This document shows positions 15,560 to 22,945 of a DNA stretch of 52,740 bases, piece by piece; within the stretch, counting starts at the first letter, position 1, and the number at the start of each line of letters is the position of its first letter. Position numbers and translations under genes: made by a program. The notes below the pieces were generated by a model. It was not told where the DNA came from, did not search any database, and was given only the letters and a program-made list of their open reading frames with translations. Source of the stretch: a virus; the IMG/VR virus record IMGVR_UViG_3300050015_001011, positions 1 through 52,740 of that record. One strand, 5' to 3'.

Positions 15560-15700
15560 TTCAGTATGGCGTAGATAATGGGTACTTCTAAAAGGAACTG
15601 GCCGTCGTTGGTTCAATTCCAACTTCAAACCTTCGGGTTTGGATAGCTCAGTTGGCAGAGCACCAGTAAAAAAAGTCCTTTATCGCCTGTTCCTACTGAA
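15560..15700 (+). ncRNA. yrlA-like: YrlA-like Y RNA with a permuted tRNA domain
   Basis: Terminal stem TTCAGTA with TACTGAA. The 5' side has TGGCGTAGATAAT and GGGTACTTCTAA, the 3' side TTTATCGCCTGTTCC, the signature shared with RNAs 1 and 2. The distal end is a full tRNA-shaped domain (15597-15667) in permuted order, joined to the Y body through its anticodon-type stem and so lacking an anticodon. Bacterial YrlA RNAs have this two-part architecture: a Rsr-binding stem plus a tRNA mimic. It is followed by the AAAGGAGG of the next gene. Confidence 0.85.
15597..15667 (+). other. circularly permuted tRNA-like domain within Y-like RNA 3
   Basis: In DNA order: anticodon-stem 3' strand ACTGG, five-base variable region, T-stem GTTGG, T-loop TTCAATT, CCAAC, acceptor 3' strand TTCAAAC, a C(UUCG)G tetraloop, acceptor 5' strand GTTTGGA, T8-A9, D-stem GCTC, D-loop AGTTGGCA with G18-G19, GAGC, A26, and CCAGT closing the anticodon stem. 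Every stem has the normal tRNA length (7, 4, 5, 5), with one G-U pair in the acceptor. There is no CCA end or anticodon, so it cannot be charged or decode. Confidence 0.85.
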
Positions 15701-15718
15701 GATTTTAAAAGGAGGCAA

Positions 15719-16075
15719 ATGGAAAAAGATTCGTTAGGTAGAGCTATTGAAGAAATTTTTAAAGAGGAACCGTTGCCGTTTAGTAAGTGGATAGAGCAAT
15801 TTATTATTCCTGGTGAGAAGGGAGCTTTTAGGTGGTGGGATGTAAGTTTACAGAACTGTTTATTAAAAAAGGAGGGTCAAATGAGGGTAGAAGCATATAC
15901 AAAGCATCACGTAAAGTACACACTTACAGCTAAAAATAAGGATCACGCAAGAGAAATTGCTAACAGAATTATTACTGAAGGTTTATGGATTACTGCTGAT
16001 GAGGGCACGGATAAGGGAACCGAAGTATTTTTTCCTGTACACCAAATTTTTAAAGTTAAGATAATTGGTGTATAA
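15719..16075 (+). CDS. hypothetical protein with a likely internal start
   Basis: 118 residues after AAAGGAGG. A second in-frame ATG at 15881 has an equally strong AAAGGAGGG, so a 64-residue short form is probably made as well (or two genes are fused here). The short form, starting MRVEAYTKHHVKYTL, looks like a small sensor- or ferredoxin-like alpha/beta unit with AREIANRIITEGLW. Function unknown. The gene ends GTATAA inside a TGTATAATAA motif. Confidence 0.65.
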   Translation: MEKDSLGRAIEEIFKEEPLPFSKWIEQFIIPGEKGAFRWWDVSLQNCLLKKEGQMRVEAYTKHHVKYTLTAKNKDHAREIANRIITEGLWITADEGTDKGTEVFFPVHQIFKVKIIGV

Positions 16076-16078
16076 TAA
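16069..16078 (+). promoter_or_regulatory. TGTATAATAA motif before the SSB gene
   Basis: An exact copy overlapping the stop codon of the previous gene. A start near 16083 would give an SSB mRNA with a 60-base leader that contains the hairpin at 16104-16119. Confidence 0.5.
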
Positions 16079-16103
16079 ATTAAGAAGAAAATAAAAGACT
16101 AAA

Positions 16104-16119
16104 GTCCTAATTAGAGGAC
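16104..16119 (+). promoter_or_regulatory. leader hairpin of the SSB gene
   Basis: GTCCT and AGGAC pair around a 6-base loop; with one bulge the stem extends to AAG/CTT. It lies upstream of the AAGGAGG of the SSB gene. T4 gene 32 controls its own translation through a structured leader, so a similar role is possible. Confidence 0.4.
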
Positions 16120-16145
16120 CTTAGAAAATCAAGGAGGAGAAAAGT

Positions 16146-17090
16146 ATGGCAAAGGAAAAGGAAGAGATGGAAGAGATGGACGAGTTTGATGCAGAAGTAT
16201 CTCGGCTGAAGAAACGTCAGGGAGGTCTTTGGGTTAAGGTTGAGCGGGACGATAATATCTTTCGGATTTTAGGGCCGATGGGTAAAACCGCCGTTCACTT
16301 TATTTCTAATCTTAAGATTATTCCGGAAGGTTCTCCAGTATCGGGTGTTGTTACTTGCGCGCAAACAAAAGATAAGAGATGTGTTGTTTGCGAGGTTGTA
16401 AAGAATCTTCTTAGTTCTTCAAGAGAAGAGGATCAGCAATTAGCCGGAAAGATTAGTGCTGTTCCGCGGTATATGTGGAACGTGCTAGTAAGAGAGGGCG
16501 GATCATCTTCGTATAAGATTCTTGAAATTGGTCCTCAGGCTCTTGAGGCACTAAGTGGTGTTAAGAAGGAGTGGGGTGATTTTCGCGATCCAGATGATGG
16601 ATATGATGTAGTTATTAATCTGGGAGACAAAGCAGGAAGAAATCACTACACAGCAAAAGCACGTGTTGAGAAAAAAGTTGTTGGAGGAAAGCCAACACAA
16701 GAACTTTGTGTTAGTCCTTTAACTGAAGATGAGAAGGCGTTGCCACTTATTGATTTAGTAGACATGAAGACGTTGACTCCGGAAGCAGATCTTATTGCTG
16801 TTTTCGAGAACGCAGGTTATGAGTTAAGTGGAAAAGCATCTGCGCCAAAAAGAACAGGTAAAGCAGAAGATAATTTTGATGAACCTGTTGTTAGTAAGAA
16901 GCCGAAGGCGGAAGAAAAGAAAGAAGAAGCTCCTACACCTAAGTTTGTAAAGAAGGGTGCAGCTCCTGTCGCTGGCGAAGAAAAGAAACCTAAGTGCTGG
17001 GGAACTTTTGAAGATGTGGATGAGTTATGTGGTAAGTGTTCACATTTGAATGCTTGCGCAAAGGCAGCTGGATTCGAATTGGTTCAGTAA
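16146..17090 (+). CDS. gp32-like single-stranded DNA-binding protein
   Basis: Coats ssDNA during replication and recombination. A Lys/Glu-rich N-terminus precedes a core with CAQTKDKRCVVCEVV (a zinc-knuckle-like segment as in gp32-type SSBs) and beta-rich stretches (WVKVERDDNIFRIL, YKILEIGPQALEAL). An acidic/Lys/Pro-rich linker (residues about 230-285) follows, then an unusual second Cys cluster, CWGTF..LCGKCSHLNACAKA, at the very end instead of a plain acidic tail. It has 314 residues. Its place just before recA, sbcD and sbcC fits. The assignment rests on layout and context. Confidence 0.78.
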   Translation: MAKEKEEMEEMDEFDAEVSRLKKRQGGLWVKVERDDNIFRILGPMGKTAVHFISNLKIIPEGSPVSGVVTCAQTKDKRCVVCEVVKNLLSSSREEDQQLAGKISAVPRYMWNVLVREGGSSSYKILEIGPQALEALSGVKKEWGDFRDPDDGYDVVINLGDKAGRNHYTAKARVEKKVVGGKPTQELCVSPLTEDEKALPLIDLVDMKTLTPEADLIAVFENAGYELSGKASAPKRTGKAEDNFDEPVVSKKPKAEEKKEEAPTPKFVKKGAAPVAGEEKKPKCWGTFEDVDELCGKCSHLNACAKAAGFELVQ

Positions 17091-17096
17091 GTCATA

Positions 17097-17144
17097 TAAC
17101 TAAAGGTGGGAAACGACCGCGCGCCCACGCCCCACCTTTAGTTA
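17097..17144 (+). terminator. strong 14-bp hairpin after SSB
   Basis: TAACTAAAGGTGGG (17097-17110) pairs perfectly with its complement at 17131-17144 around a GC-rich 20-base loop. Only a weak T-rich tail (ATTATT) follows. The ATG of the next gene is seven bases past the stem and has no Shine-Dalgarno. It may be a terminator or attenuator that separates abundant SSB mRNA from recA, or a translational control hairpin. Confidence 0.65.
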
Positions 17145-17150
17145 ATTATT

Positions 17151-17387
17151 ATGCAAAGTGAAAAGTTGTTAAAAGAGTTTTCTAAATTCTGTTGGGATAA
17201 TCCTGAGTTAAGATTTTGGCAGGCTCTCGCAGCTTGGACTGGAAGTCTTATTTGTGCGGGAAAATACATATCAGATGGAAAGCACGGCCGACCTGGTCTT
17301 GCAGATACTTTCTTTTGGACTGAGAAGGATGGAATAGATTACAGTAAAGGAGACTTTTATGGACGACCAGAGAAAAAAGATAAATAG
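17151..17387 (+). CDS. hypothetical phage protein
   Basis: 78 residues with NPELRFWQALAAWTG, a start pattern I recall from many short phage and bacterial proteins of unknown role. It lies between the hairpin and recA, overlapping recA by 29 bases, so recA translation may be coupled to it. No ribosome site precedes its ATG. Confidence 0.65.
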   Translation: MQSEKLLKEFSKFCWDNPELRFWQALAAWTGSLICAGKYISDGKHGRPGLADTFFWTEKDGIDYSKGDFYGRPEKKDK

Positions 17388-18447
17388 TATCGTAGCTAAA
17401 ATTAAGAAGCAGGAAGGCGAAGAATCAGTTGTTACTCTTTCAGATGAAGGCAGTATTAGAACAATCGAAGCTATTTCTACTGGAATTCCTCTTTTAGATT
17501 TAACCATTGGAATAGGCGGTTTTCCAAAGGGTAGAATAATTGAGTTGTTTGGTGTCGAAGGAGGAGGCAAGAGTTCAATCGCTTTATACACTATTGCTTC
17601 TCTTCAGAAGCGCGGAGGAATTTGTGGATATATTGATTTAGAGCAAGCAATCAACATTGATTACGCTAGTCAGCTTGGTGTCAATGTAGACGAATTAATT
17701 ATAAGCCAACCTTCTTCAGGTGATGAAGGTTTGCGCATAACTGAAAAACTTATTCAAGAAGGTGTAGACCTTGTTGTAATCGATTCTATTGCATCTTTTG
17801 TTACTGAAGGAGAACTTAAGAAAGATATTGCTGATCCTAATGTAGCAACAGTAGCAAGAGTAATGAGTCAGGCATTAAAGAGATTAGCTTATGTTGTTGC
17901 AAATGCTAAGTCGTGTCTTATTTGTATTAATCAGGTGCGAGAGAAACCGGGTGTAATGTTTGGTAATCCAGAAACTACTCCTGGTGGAAGAGCTTTAAAG
18001 TATTATTCAAGCGTGCGTTTACAAGTCAATAAGAGTGAAACTTTAAAGACAGAGAAGAGTGAGGGTGAAATTCCTTATGGCGACATTTTAAAGATTAAGA
18101 TAGTTAAGAATAAGGTTGCTCCGCCTTTTAGAAACTGTCAGGTAACTCATATTTGGGGTAAGGGTTTTGATGATTCGATTGGTATCGTACAGAAGGCAAT
18201 AGAGAGGCACGTTATTGAAAATCCAAAACAGGGAAGTTATGTTGTACCTGTTTTAAATGAAGGTTTTAAGGTAATGCGCGAAGTAAGAGGTTTGGAATCG
18301 GTTTACGCAGAGGTCGGGACGAAGGAGTCGGATAATTATAAATTACTTCTTGAGTTGCTGATTAATAAACCTGTTGATATACCTGGACCTAAAGTACGCG
18401 AAGTTGCGGAGTCTGAAGGAGAAACTGCTGAAGAGGAATTTAAATAA
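17359..18447 (+). CDS. recA: RecA-family recombinase
   Basis: Forms filaments on ssDNA and pairs homologous strands. Walker A is GVEGGGKSS (residues 65-73, a variant of GPESSGKTT) and Walker B is VVIDS (139-143). The L2-region sequence is PGVMFGNPETTPGGRALKYY, as in bacterial RecA, and the L1 region is near DIADPNVATVARVMSQALK. The catalytic glutamate is in YIDLEQA. It has 362 residues, full length. AAAGGAG precedes the ATG; the stop overlaps the sbcD start (TAATGA). It works with the SbcCD-like nuclease downstream in recombination-dependent replication. Confidence 0.95.
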   Translation: MDDQRKKINSIVAKIKKQEGEESVVTLSDEGSIRTIEAISTGIPLLDLTIGIGGFPKGRIIELFGVEGGGKSSIALYTIASLQKRGGICGYIDLEQAINIDYASQLGVNVDELIISQPSSGDEGLRITEKLIQEGVDLVVIDSIASFVTEGELKKDIADPNVATVARVMSQALKRLAYVVANAKSCLICINQVREKPGVMFGNPETTPGGRALKYYSSVRLQVNKSETLKTEKSEGEIPYGDILKIKIVKNKVAPPFRNCQVTHIWGKGFDDSIGIVQKAIERHVIENPKQGSYVVPVLNEGFKVMREVRGLESVYAEVGTKESDNYKLLLELLINKPVDIPGPKVREVAESEGETAEEEFK

Positions 18448-19502
18448 TGAGATTCATTGATACGGCCGATTGGCACTTAACTGCAACCAACAGACTATCT
18501 GATTTTAGTAATTCTATTAATCAGATAGTCTCTTTTGTTAAGAAGAATGAGGTAGATTTTATTCTTCACGCAGGAGATGTGTTTACTAAAAAGACTCCTG
18601 ACAACGCTGCCAGAGAAGTTTTTTATAAGTTTGTAAAAGATGTTTCTATTAAAGTAATTGCTATACCTGGAAATCATGATTCAGATATTCATCATAGTCT
18701 TGCTCCATTGAAATCTCTTGGATTAGACAATCTTATTATTTTAGACACTCTTGGAGATTATACTTTTACTTTAGAAGGTCTTCCCACCGTTTCTATTTTA
18801 TCTATTCCAGATTTATTACCACGTCTTTCTACAGAAAGTATTGAACAAGCCATAGATACTTTTCTTGATGTGAATAAATCTAATTATAAGATAATGCTTG
18901 GTCACTTTTCTGTGATAGGTGCCCAGACTCCTAATTATGTTGTAACAGCTCAAAGTAAAGAATTTGTATTAGCAAGAGAAATTGTGGATAGAAAGGAATT
19001 TGATTACATTGCTCTTGGTCATATTCACCTTAGACAGGACATAGGTAATATTCATTATAGTGGAGGTATAGAAAGGGTAACTTTTGGTGAGAAAGATTAT
19101 GAACCTGGTTTCTATTTTGTAGAAACTGTTGAAAAGGATAAACGCAATTTAACAATTGCAAAGTTTGTCCCTCTTCAAGTAAGGCCTATGGTGGATTTAG
19201 TTTTAGATTCTGAAACTTTTATTGAACAGGTTAAAGCTCTTCCAGATAATGCTGTTGTTAGAATGTTTTATAGTAATGATAGGCAGGTGATTGCTCTTGA
19301 TGATATTAAGAAGTTGTTAGAAGCTAAAGGATGTCTATTAAAAGAACCAGTTAATTTTATTAGAAAATCTGTGGAGAAGGTGGTTGAGGTAAGTTCTTCT
19401 ACTAATACTTGGGAAGACTTAATAAGAGAGGAAATAGAGGGGAGCAAAGATTTAGATAAGACGTTACTTCATAGCCTATTTAATGAAGCTTTAAGATCTT
19501 GA
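18447..19502 (+). CDS. sbcD: SbcD/Mre11-like nuclease subunit (T4 gp47-like)
   Basis: The metallophosphoesterase subunit of the recombination nuclease. All core motifs are present: DTADWHL, HAGDVF, PGNHDSD, LGHFS and ALGHIHL. It has 351 residues, like gp47. It overlaps recA at its start and is separated from sbcC by a 115-base intergenic stretch with short repeats. The complex resects double-strand ends to give RecA its substrate. Confidence 0.93.
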   Translation: MRFIDTADWHLTATNRLSDFSNSINQIVSFVKKNEVDFILHAGDVFTKKTPDNAAREVFYKFVKDVSIKVIAIPGNHDSDIHHSLAPLKSLGLDNLIILDTLGDYTFTLEGLPTVSILSIPDLLPRLSTESIEQAIDTFLDVNKSNYKIMLGHFSVIGAQTPNYVVTAQSKEFVLAREIVDRKEFDYIALGHIHLRQDIGNIHYSGGIERVTFGEKDYEPGFYFVETVEKDKRNLTIAKFVPLQVRPMVDLVLDSETFIEQVKALPDNAVVRMFYSNDRQVIALDDIKKLLEAKGCLLKEPVNFIRKSVEKVVEVSSSTNTWEDLIREEIEGSKDLDKTLLHSLFNEALRS

Positions 19503-19558
19503 GTTTTACGCGCGTTGTTGGTGCTAAGCATACAAAGATATGTGTCACGTATAATAAT

Positions 19559-19588
19559 GCGTTAAAACAGCGTTAAAAGCGCTTAAAA
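19559..19588 (+). repeat. three tandem GCG(C)TTAAAA repeats
   Basis: GCGTTAAAA at 19559-19567 and 19570-19578 and GCGCTTAAAA at 19579-19588 lie in phase-like spacing in the gap between the two nuclease subunits, just after a GTATAATAA. They could be an iteron-type protein-binding site or an operator. Too few copies to call an origin. Confidence 0.5.
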
Positions 19589-19617
19589 TCAAGGGTTAAC
19601 AGGTGTAGAAAGAGTAC

Positions 19618-21609
19618 ATGAAACTACAAAGACTAGTTTTTGAGAATTTAGGTGGATTTCAAGGTAAAGTAGATGAGCCTTTAGAGAATTTTGATTTTAC
19701 TTATTTCTCTGGCCAAATTGGTTCCGGGAAGAGTTCAATTCCAGATACCATTTCTTGGGTTCTTTTTGATCAAACTATTCGCGGTTTTACGAAGAGTGAA
19801 TGGGTGAATGATAGTTGTGAGAGCGGTTATGCTAAGCTTTTTCTTCGGGATGGAGATTATCTTTATTCAATAAAGAGATTTCGCAATAAAAATACTTGTT
19901 TACTTGAAGTAGAGAGAGCAAATGTTAAAAAAGGTGAAGGTTCAGCCAAAGAAAATTTAACTAGGAAGACGGTTCAGGAAACACAGGAGTTTATAGAGAA
20001 AGAAGTTCTTTGTACTACTTTCGATGTCTTTAGAAATAGTGTTATGTTCGGACAAAATGACATTCTTACTCTTGCTGAAGGAACAGATAAAGATCGAAAG
20101 CAGATTGTAGGGGATATTCTCGGTTTTGAAGGTATTGATGCCTGTTGTGTTAATGTAAGAGCAAAGATGGCTATTGTCAATACTAATCTTACTTTAAAGA
20201 AGACAGTGCTTGAAAGTAAGGAAAGATCTTTTGAAGCTTTGTCTGGTAAGGAAGAAGATATTTTGGAGGTAAAGAAGACTCTTGCATTATTAGAAAAAGA
20301 CCAAATAGATAGAAATAATTTTATTGAGGAGACTAATAAGATAATTTCTGAAGCTGCTCAGATGGCGAGATTGAAAGACTTAAAACAAACTATCAGAGTT
20401 AAAAGTCAGGAGTTACTTGAGGTCGAGAAGAATGTAGCAGGTATAGATGTTTCTTCTTTTGGTGCCATATCTGAACATAAACAAACAGTAGAACAATTGA
20501 TAAAGGATAAGAGTAGTCTTGATGTAGAGATAAGAGTAGCTTCGCAAACTCTTAATACAGATAAGAAGCAATTGTTGAATTTAACTTCTTTTAAAGGTAA
20601 GTGTCCTCTTGATCCATCTGTGCCTTGTACTCAGGATAGAACAGGTTTAATAGCTGATTTACAAGTAAAGATTTTAAATGATGAAGAGAGAATTAGACTT
20701 ATGCAAACATCCGCGGAACCTAAAATAAGAGAGGATTTACAGAAATTTTCAATTAAGGTAAAAGAGTTACTTGATGCACAGGTAGAATATAATAGTTTGT
20801 CAAGACAGAAGAAAGAATATGAAGAGTTTATTGATCGATTAATAAAAGAAAGAGATACTCTTAGTGTTACTACTCCTTCTTTTAAAGATGGTAATACAGT
20901 AGAGCTTTTACAAGTTCAGTTGAAAAGAGTTATTAGTGATAGAGCAGCGATTAGTGTACAAATAAGTGCTTTAAGTAGGCAGATTGGTGGATATGAAGAG
21001 AGATTAAAGACAAAGAAACTTCTTGAAGCGGAGATCGCCATAAATAAAAATGAGATAAAAGATAATTATTTTATCTTACAGCATCTTTCCTTCCTTGAGG
21101 AGCTACTCTCATTAAAAGGTGTAAAAAATCGTATATTAGATCGCGTTATTCCTTTTATGCAACAAGAAGTTAATAACTATCTTTCAATCCTTCTTCCTAA
21201 TGTTGAATTAGATATTGCAACCGTTAAACAAGGTAAGACCGTTTTAAAACAGGAGCTGACTTTTAATATTAAGGATTTAATTAGTAATGTTGTACGAGAT
21301 TTTAAGGGTTGGTCAGGTGGGCAAAAGAAACTTATTTCTTTGGCCTTGCGTCTTGGTTTGTGGAAAACCGCTTTTTATTATAGCAAGAAAAAATTTGAGT
21401 TTTTATTTTTGGATGAAGTATTTGGAGCTTTAGATCCAAAAGACAGAGAAGTACCTCTATCTTTCTTAAAGCGTTTGCAAGAGGAATTAAATATTCCTAT
21501 AGTTGTCATTGATCATATAGAGGAACTTAAAGAAGAGTTTAGACAGATTATAAGTTTTGTAGACACCGGTAGTAAAGGATGTTCTATTGTCGGCAAGGAG
21601 GGTTTCTAG
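19618..21609 (+). CDS. sbcC: SbcC/Rad50-like ATPase subunit (T4 gp46-like)
   Basis: An SMC-type ATPase that partners SbcD. Walker A is GQIGSGKSS (32-40). The ABC signature is WSGGQKKLISLALRLGL, and Walker B FLFLDEVFGALD is near the C-terminus, followed by the VIDHIEEL H-loop. A central coiled coil of about 400 residues separates them. The hook region has CPLDPSVPC (C329, C337) instead of the usual CxxC, an atypical spacing for zinc dimerisation. It has 663 residues, longer than T4 gp46. No Shine-Dalgarno is obvious before the ATG. Confidence 0.93.
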   Translation: MKLQRLVFENLGGFQGKVDEPLENFDFTYFSGQIGSGKSSIPDTISWVLFDQTIRGFTKSEWVNDSCESGYAKLFLRDGDYLYSIKRFRNKNTCLLEVERANVKKGEGSAKENLTRKTVQETQEFIEKEVLCTTFDVFRNSVMFGQNDILTLAEGTDKDRKQIVGDILGFEGIDACCVNVRAKMAIVNTNLTLKKTVLESKERSFEALSGKEEDILEVKKTLALLEKDQIDRNNFIEETNKIISEAAQMARLKDLKQTIRVKSQELLEVEKNVAGIDVSSFGAISEHKQTVEQLIKDKSSLDVEIRVASQTLNTDKKQLLNLTSFKGKCPLDPSVPCTQDRTGLIADLQVKILNDEERIRLMQTSAEPKIREDLQKFSIKVKELLDAQVEYNSLSRQKKEYEEFIDRLIKERDTLSVTTPSFKDGNTVELLQVQLKRVISDRAAISVQISALSRQIGGYEERLKTKKLLEAEIAINKNEIKDNYFILQHLSFLEELLSLKGVKNRILDRVIPFMQQEVNNYLSILLPNVELDIATVKQGKTVLKQELTFNIKDLISNVVRDFKGWSGGQKKLISLALRLGLWKTAFYYSKKKFEFLFLDEVFGALDPKDREVPLSFLKRLQEELNIPIVVIDHIEELKEEFRQIISFVDTGSKGCSIVGKEGF

Positions 21610-21611
21610 TT

Positions 21612-22844
21612 ATGGAAAGTACACAAGAAAAAAAGAAATTACTTTTTGTTGGACTTCCGCCAACAGCTTTTTTTAGTGGCCAAGGTAGAGTAGCCAGAGC
21701 GCTGACTTTAAGATTTAATGAGGTTTTTGATGTGCGGGTAGCGGGCTGGGGTTGTGATGAACGAGAGGTGAAAAATTTTCCTTTGTTTATTTATCCGAAT
21801 AGCGAAAAGTGGTGGGATATAATTTTAGAATGGAAACCAGATATTTTATTTCTTTCTCATGATTGTTGGCGGTTTCCACAGCTTGTTCAAATAAAGAGGC
21901 AATTTCCTAATTTAAAAATTGTAGGTTATTTTACAATAGATGGTGATCCTATCTCTAAATCTTGGTTTCCTATTTTTGATGCTTGTGATATTATTCTTGT
22001 ACCGTCTCAATGGGGTAAAGATGTGATTTTAGAAAGATATTCATCAAGGCCCGTTTTTGTTATTCCTCAAGGAGTAGAACTTTCTTTCTTTTTTCATCAG
22101 GTCGATAAATTTAAAGTTAAGCAAGAGGTAGATAGGAAGACTAATGAAAATGTAGTAGTTCAGCACAATAAACTTCTTTTACAGGATAAGTTCATTATTT
22201 CATTTTCTGGAATGAATCAGACAAAAAAGAATATTGGCGCTCTTCTTGATGGTTTTCAGGAGTTTTCAAAGAATAAGGAGACTTTTCTTTTCTTAGTTAC
22301 TCATTCTTATGTAGCAAATATATTTGGAGCGGAGGTTCTTTCTGATTATGATTTTTCAGATTCTTTTTCTTGGAAGAAAGCATCATCTAAATTTAAGATC
22401 GTAGACAGACGTCTTTCAGAAAATGATTTACTTAATATCTATCTTGCTTCTGATCTTTTATTATGTCCTTCAATTGGAGAAGGTTTTGGATTATTTGTAT
22501 TAGAAGCTATGGCTACTGGAACCATTCCAATGATATCTTATTATTCCGCTTTTACAGAACTACCAGCAAAAGATTCCTGTTTCTTTTTACAACCAGCAGC
22601 TTTTCATAGAAATTCCTGGAATATAAAGAGGGCTATTATTTCTGCTGAGGAGGTAGCAAAGAAATTAGAGATAGCCTACAATATGTGGCTAAATGTTCCT
22701 AGTGCTTGGACAGCTATGCAGGAAAGGAATTGGTTGAAAGTAAAAGATTATAGTTGGGATGCCTGTGCGATTAATATTTTAAAACTATTATTAGATTTAG
22801 ATAAGGGAACAGATTTTTTTGATGTCGAAGTGAGAAAATTATAA
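21612..22844 (+). CDS. GT-B glycosyltransferase (GT4-like)
   Basis: Transfers a sugar from a nucleotide donor. The N-terminal Rossmann half (LLFVGLPPTAFFSGQGRVAR) and C-terminal half (FIISFSGMNQTKKNIGALLDGF, CPSIGEGFGLFVLEAMATGT) give the E-x7-E donor motif of GT4 enzymes. It has 410 residues. The ATG follows AAGGAGGG located in the end of sbcC. First of four glycosyltransferases, which may decorate modified DNA bases or virion proteins. Confidence 0.85.
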   Translation: MESTQEKKKLLFVGLPPTAFFSGQGRVARALTLRFNEVFDVRVAGWGCDEREVKNFPLFIYPNSEKWWDIILEWKPDILFLSHDCWRFPQLVQIKRQFPNLKIVGYFTIDGDPISKSWFPIFDACDIILVPSQWGKDVILERYSSRPVFVIPQGVELSFFFHQVDKFKVKQEVDRKTNENVVVQHNKLLLQDKFIISFSGMNQTKKNIGALLDGFQEFSKNKETFLFLVTHSYVANIFGAEVLSDYDFSDSFSWKKASSKFKIVDRRLSENDLLNIYLASDLLLCPSIGEGFGLFVLEAMATGTIPMISYYSAFTELPAKDSCFFLQPAAFHRNSWNIKRAIISAEEVAKKLEIAYNMWLNVPSAWTAMQERNWLKVKDYSWDACAINILKLLLDLDKGTDFFDVEVRKL

Positions 22845-22945
22845 TGAGCATCTTAAATAGTGGATATGTTGATGGAAGGAAATTATTTAGTAAATCATTT
22901 AATATTTATGTTACTAAGAAAAATAATAAGGGGATCGAATGGTAG
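22844..22945 (+). CDS. very small coupled protein
   Basis: 33 codons starting at a TAATG overlap with the upstream glycosyltransferase and ending seven bases into the next one. Basic, with no known motif. Overlap at both ends is the main support. Alternatively it is just a translational bridge. Confidence 0.5.
   Translation: MSILNSGYVDGRKLFSKSFNIYVTKKNNKGIEW

Noticed and set aside
15597-15667. An ordinary tRNA gene
   Set aside because: The parts are in permuted order, the acceptor end is closed by a UUCG loop, and there is no anticodon loop or CCA.
15276-15718. A group I intron or riboswitch
   Set aside because: No group I core elements or known aptamer core could be recognised; the three-fold repeated stem plan next to a Ro protein fits Y RNAs better.
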